Assembly (NCBI GenBank): GCA_027623205.1
Contig: JAQBYC010000017.1
Location: 1-52,951 of the forward strand
DNA: 52,951 nucleotides
Source: Pseudomonadota bacterium
GTDB lineage: Bacteria; Pseudomonadota; Alphaproteobacteria; GCA-2731375
Direction: 5' to 3'
Below are positions 52,821-52,951 of this stretch, in pieces. The translations under genes were made by a program, and so were the position numbers. Position 1 is the first letter of the stretch; each line of letters opens with the position of its first letter. The notes under the pieces are model-generated. The model ran no database searches, was not told the DNA's origin, and worked only from the letters and a program-made list of their open reading frames with translations.

Positions 52821-52884
52821 GTAGTTCCCCTTTTTCCCCTGTTGGACGTCTTGGCCGCTGGCTTGATTAGTGCCTGTGCGACAA

Positions 52885-52895
52885 TGTCAATGACA
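52885..52895. promoter_or_regulatory. Palindrome upstream of the cytochrome b fusion gene
   Basis: TGTCAATGACA is a perfect 11 bp palindrome about 65 bp before the ATG. Two GGACAT direct repeats (minus strand) lie next to it, near 52905 and 52930. Such a site could bind a dimeric regulator, but none can be named. The upstream promoter boundary is cut by the window end. Confidence 0.25.
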
Positions 52896-52951
52896 CATAC
52901 AGATGTCCGGTTTTTGTAGCACATTAAATGTCCGCTTTTATTTGCTAGGCC

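Overview
This is a GC-rich, gene-dense chromosomal window. It is probably from an alphaproteobacterium, perhaps Rhodospirillales-like. The best clues are a DUF1489 protein, the SpeD plus ornithine decarboxylase pair and a BMP-type nucleoside ABC system; the taxon is an inference. I see no rRNA, tRNA, CRISPR array, prophage or replication origin. The only recognisable insertion sequence is the tail of an IS630-type transposase at the left edge.

Layout: 0-0.5 kb IS630 remnant. 0.5-6.7 kb (minus): Sel1-repeat protein, amidase, a FIST sensor plus class III cyclase pair, and a TauD-like dioxygenase. 6.9-9.0 kb (plus): MetY-type sulfhydrylase and an alpha/beta hydrolase. 9.1-14.0 kb (minus): a five-gene block of tandem DUF427 protein, EamA transporter, acyl-CoA dehydrogenase, GrdB-family protein and MFS transporter. 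The GrdB-family gene is interrupted by an in-frame UGA that looks like a selenocysteine codon, with a hairpin of bacterial SECIS geometry right behind it. 14.1-19.3 kb (plus): secreted amidohydrolase with a YtkA-like tail, di-haem MauG-type cytochrome, CoA-transferase of unusual domain order, EthD protein and pyrF. 19.4-29 kb: serine hydrolase, SLC13-type permease, DUF1489 protein, DEAD-box helicase, spermidine synthesis genes, DUF2062 protein, thioesterase and GST. 29.2-33 kb (plus): MFS transporter, acyl-CoA ligase, methyltransferase.

33.0-43.1 kb is one long minus-strand nucleoside scavenging operon. It encodes a BMP binding protein, an ATPase with two domains, two permeases, cytidine deaminase, purine nucleoside phosphorylase, thymidine phosphorylase, phosphopentomutase, a HAD phosphatase and an exported acid phosphatase. 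Together they would strip phosphate from nucleotides outside the membrane, import the nucleosides and send the pentose into central metabolism. 43.2-45.7 kb is a gene-poor stretch followed by a cyclase-TolB-TPR protein, and looks compositionally different. 45.8-52.8 kb (minus) holds a cytochrome b / ferredoxin / MvhD-type fusion, a membrane-anchored partner, hemerythrin, two-domain GST, CDO-like cupin, an SDR without its catalytic residues, a DksA-like protein, an MFS transporter and a crotonase.

Two observations stand out. The first is the putative selenoprotein and its operon. The second is a family of six roughly 60-100 bp two-hairpin elements between 9.0 and 28.3 kb. Four of them lie exactly between convergent gene ends and some touch the stop codon, as expected of a mobile or amplified bidirectional terminator.
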